Of a DNA stretch of 32,839 nt, positions 30,515-32,839 are shown in pieces. The stretch's first letter is position 1. Every line of letters starts with the position of its first letter. The DNA comes from an uncultured Oscillospiraceae bacterium (GTDB taxonomy: Bacteria; Bacillota; Clostridia; Oscillospirales; Oscillospiraceae): assembly GCA_934569045.1 (NCBI GenBank), contig CAKTJX010000029.1, positions 1 through 32,839 on the forward strand, in the 5' to 3' direction. The notes beneath the pieces are model-generated. The model was not told the DNA's origin, made no database searches, and saw nothing but the letters and a program-made list of their open reading frames with translations. A program made the position numbers and the translations under genes.

Positions 30515-31720
30515 TTAGGCCATCCGCAGGATGTTCACCAGCATCTGCACGCACTGCTCCATATCCTCCACGGGGATATACTCAAAGCGGCCATGGTAGT
30601 TCTCCCCACCGGTGCAGAGGTTGGGACAGGGCAGGCCCTCGTAGGACAGTCTCGCGCCGTCTGTGCCGCCCCGGACAGGCACCTCTCTGGGGTCCATGCC
30701 CGCAAGGCGCATGGCCTGCTTGGCCCGGTCCACAATCTCCATGCAGGGCTCGATTTTCTCCCGCATATTGTAGTAGCTGTCCCGGATGGCGATTTCTACG
30801 GTGCCCGCGCCGTATTTCTCATTCAGGAACGCGGCGGTGGACTCCATGAGGCGCTTCTTCTGCTGGAATTTTGCCATGTCGTGATCCCGGATGATATAGC
30901 GCAGCTGGCTCTTCTCCACCTCGCCCTGCATATCCGTCAGGTGGATAAAACCCTCATAGCCATGCGTATACTCCGGCTTCTGGGCCGTGGGCAGGAGGCT
31001 CTGGAACTCCATGGCGATATACTGGGAATTCACCATCTTGTCCTTGGCGGAGCCGGGGTGTATGTTCAGGCCGTGGAAGGTGACGCAGGCGGAGGCGGCG
31101 TTGAAGTTCTCATACTCGATCTCCCCCACCGTGCCACCGTCAGCGGTGTAGGCATAGTCCGCGCCAAAGCCCTTTACATCGAACCGATCCGCCCCCCGGC
31201 CGATCTCCTCATCGGGGGTGAAGCCGATTTTCAGGGTGGCGTGTCTGCCGCCCTCCCGGAGAAGAATTGCGGCGGCAGTGAGAATTTCCGCCACGCCGGC
31301 CTTGTCATCAGCTCCTAAGAGCGTGGTTCCGTCGGTGACAATCAGGTGCTTGCCATGGTTCCGCTTCAGGGACTCATATTCGGATTCCCGCAGGTAGATA
31401 CCCTTCTCCTGATTCAGAAGGATATCCCCGCCGTTGTATTCCACGACCTTGGCCTGAATATTCGCGCCGCTGGCATCCGGGGCGGTATCCATGTGGGCAA
31501 TGAGGCCGATGGTGGGCAGGCTCTTGTCGCCGGGAACCGTGCCGTAGACATAGCCGTTTTCGTCCATGTGGGCATCCGCAATGCCCAGGGTCTTCATTTC
31601 CTCCACAATGGCCCCAGCCAGGACCTTCTGGTTCGCCGTGGAGGGGCAGGTTTCGGAAAATTCATCCGAGGTGGTTTCATAGCTTACATAGCGCAGAAAG
31701 CGCTGCTGAACGGTTTCCAT
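30515..31720 (-). CDS. pepT: Peptidase T (tripeptide aminopeptidase)
   Basis: A 401-residue cytoplasmic dizinc M20B peptidase that removes the N-terminal residue from tripeptides. Metal-site blocks: GLIAHMDTAPD (His76, Asp78), LLGADDKAGVAEIL (bridging Asp138), FTPDEEIGRGAD (Glu171 catalytic, Glu172) and the late NYHGRFEYIPV His. Other PepT blocks are GEIEYENFNAAS, HPGSAKDKMVNS and VRGGTDGARLSYEGLP. The length is typical. ATG has AAAGGA 7 nt upstream. It lies behind ackA, separated by a terminator; I see no clear promoter in the 63-nt gap, so read-through may supply it. Confidence 0.96.
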   Translation of the reverse strand: METVQQRFLRYVSYETTSDEFSETCPSTANQKVLAGAIVEEMKTLGIADAHMDENGYVYGTVPGDKSLPTIGLIAHMDTAPDASGANIQAKVVEYNGGDILLNQEKGIYLRESEYESLKRNHGKHLIVTDGTTLLGADDKAGVAEILTAAAILLREGGRHATLKIGFTPDEEIGRGADRFDVKGFGADYAYTADGGTVGEIEYENFNAASACVTFHGLNIHPGSAKDKMVNSQYIAMEFQSLLPTAQKPEYTHGYEGFIHLTDMQGEVEKSQLRYIIRDHDMAKFQQKKRLMESTAAFLNEKYGAGTVEIAIRDSYYNMREKIEPCMEIVDRAKQAMRLAGMDPREVPVRGGTDGARLSYEGLPCPNLCTGGENYHGRFEYIPVEDMEQCVQMLVNILRMA

Positions 31721-31740
31721 ATTCGTTTCCTTTCTATGAG

Positions 31741-31772
31741 AAAGAGCCGCCGCGAAAAAGCGGCGGCCCTTT
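31741..31772 (-). terminator. Terminator after ackA
   Basis: An 8-bp GC stem (31746-31753 with 31760-31767), with outer A-T pairs and a 6-nt loop, is followed on the minus strand by CTCTTTCTC. The weak T-run suggests partial read-through into pepT. Confidence 0.68.
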
Positions 31773-31783
31773 GGCGTAAATGT

Positions 31784-32839
31784 TTACTTCTTAGCAGCGT
31801 TGACCAGCTCAGCGGTATCCTGGGCGATCATCAGCTCTTCGTTGGTGGGCACAACCCAGACCTGAACCTTGGAGTCGGGGGTGGAAATGACCATTTCCTT
31901 GCCGCGGGCCTTGTTGAGCTCGGGGTCCAGCTTGACACCCATGAAGCCCAGGTAGTCGCAGACCATGGCACGAACCAGGCCGTCGTTCTCACCTACACCG
32001 GCGGTGAAGGTCAGCACATCGATGCCGTTCAGCGCGGCAGCGTAAGCGCCCACATACTTGGCAACTTCGTAGGAGAACTTCTCCAGAGCCAGCTTGCAGT
32101 CCTCATTGCCGTTGTCCGCGCCTTCGCCCAGATCACGGAAGTCAGAGGAAACGCCGGACAGCGCCAGCATGCCGGACTTCTTGTTCAGCATGGTCAGGCA
32201 GTCGTCCACGCTCATGCCGTACTTGTTGCAGATGAACTGCACCACGCAGGCATCAATGTCGCCGGAGCGGGTGCCCATAGGCACACCGGCGAGAGGGCTG
32301 AGGCCCATAGAGGTATCCATGCACTTGCCGTCCTTGATGGCGGACAGGGAGGAGCCATTGCCCAGATGGCAGTTGACCATCTTGAATTCCTTCTTGCCAA
32401 TCAGCTCAGCGGTACGCTTGGCCACATACTTGTGGGAGGTGCCGTGGAAGCCGTAGCGGCGGATATCGTCGTTCTCGTAGTATTCCTTGGGAATGGCGTA
32501 ACGGTAGGCCTTGGGGGGCATGGTCATGTGGAAAGCGGTGTCGAACACGGCAACCTGGGGAGTGTTGGGCATAACCGCCTGGCAGGCACGAATGCCCATC
32601 AGATTGGCGGGGTTATGCAGGGGGCCCAGGGGGATGCACTTCTCGATGGCCTTGATGACCTCGTCATCGATGATGCAGGAGTCAGAGAACTCCATGCCGC
32701 CGTGCAGCACGCGGTGGCCCACAGCGTCGATCTCGTCCACGGACTTGATGACACCGTCAACGGGGTCAACCAGAATGTCCAGAACCGCGGCAATGGCCTC
32801 GGAATGGGTGGGCATGGGAATGTCCTTGACAACCTTCTT
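31784..32839 (-). CDS. ackA: Acetate kinase, N terminus cut by window edge
   Basis: Acetate kinase makes ATP and acetate from acetyl phosphate in fermentation. 352 codons including the stop are present, and the frame stays open to the right edge (VVKDIPMPTHSEA...), so about 50 N-terminal residues lie outside. Blocks visible: VGHRVLHGG, AVFDTAFHMTMPP, RRYGFHGTSHKYV, NCHLGNGSSLSAIKDGK, TSMGLSPLAGVPMGTRSGDI (catalytic Arg) and FTAGVGENDGLVR. pta is often the neighbour but would lie outside this window. High confidence. Confidence 0.97.
   Translation of the reverse strand, partial: KKVVKDIPMPTHSEAIAAVLDILVDPVDGVIKSVDEIDAVGHRVLHGGMEFSDSCIIDDEVIKAIEKCIPLGPLHNPANLMGIRACQAVMPNTPQVAVFDTAFHMTMPPKAYRYAIPKEYYENDDIRRYGFHGTSHKYVAKRTAELIGKKEFKMVNCHLGNGSSLSAIKDGKCMDTSMGLSPLAGVPMGTRSGDIDACVVQFICNKYGMSVDDCLTMLNKKSGMLALSGVSSDFRDLGEGADNGNEDCKLALEKFSYEVAKYVGAYAAALNGIDVLTFTAGVGENDGLVRAMVCDYLGFMGVKLDPELNKARGKEMVISTPDSKVQVWVVPTNEELMIAQDTAELVNAAKK

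Noticed and set aside
1..32839. CRISPR array, insertion sequence, prophage or rRNA operon
   Set aside because: No regularly spaced repeats, transposase or integrase motifs, phage structural genes or rRNA sequence were seen on either strand.

Overview
The window looks like chromosomal DNA from a GC-rich, low-oxygen Firmicute, most likely a clostridial gut bacterium of the Oscillospirales type. The evidence is the gene content (smpB-ssrA, ade, a CotH/VTC/DUF4956 cluster, radical SAM plus DUF2344, MltG plus U32, sstT, pepT, ackA), AGGAGG-type ribosome sites, sigma-A promoters with 17-bp spacers, and tRNA genes with encoded CCA. I assign no species. I see no phage, insertion sequence, CRISPR array or rRNA.

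Layout. 1-1.4 kb (minus): smpB, a cyclophilin and the start of ssrA (tmRNA), the trans-translation module, cut by the left edge. 1.4-2.5 kb: a HAD phosphatase and a small gene of unknown function, divergently transcribed; the small gene's promoter overlaps a LexA-like box. 2.5-6.2 kb (minus): a soluble multi-PAS hybrid histidine kinase with two receivers. 6.4-8.8 kb (minus): a UvrA paralogue lacking the UvrB-binding region. 9.0 kb: tRNA-Pro(GGG). 9.2-13.2 kb (minus): a run of close genes for a membrane protein, an M50 protease, a radical SAM protein, DUF2344, a Lar-like zinc-ribbon protein and a hotdog thioesterase. 13.3-13.9 kb: a broken receiver-domain fragment and tRNA-Pro(CGG). 14.0-15.8 kb (plus): adenine deaminase.

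15.8-21 kb: a minus-strand operon DUF4956 - VTC domain - CotH, divergent from a plus-strand pair encoding a membrane protein with a tubby/LURP-one-like domain and a lipoprotein. 21.0-21.3 kb: a second identical tRNA-Pro(GGG) with a displaced copy of its 3' end and terminator, which looks like a scar of an integrated element. 21.4-25.3 kb (minus): operon PfkB kinase - pyridoxamine kinase - GNAT/glycine-zipper fusion - GH13 enzyme. 25.5-29.0 kb (plus): DJ-1/PfpI protein, MltG, U32 protein. 29.0-32.8 kb (minus): sstT, pepT and ackA (cut by the right edge).

Most of the window is ordinary housekeeping chromosome. The parts most worth a second look are the small gene under a LexA-like site, the divergent envelope cluster at 15.8-21 kb, the tRNA-Pro scar, and the acetyltransferase with a membrane glycine-zipper tail. 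All family names were assigned by reading motifs; no database search was possible.
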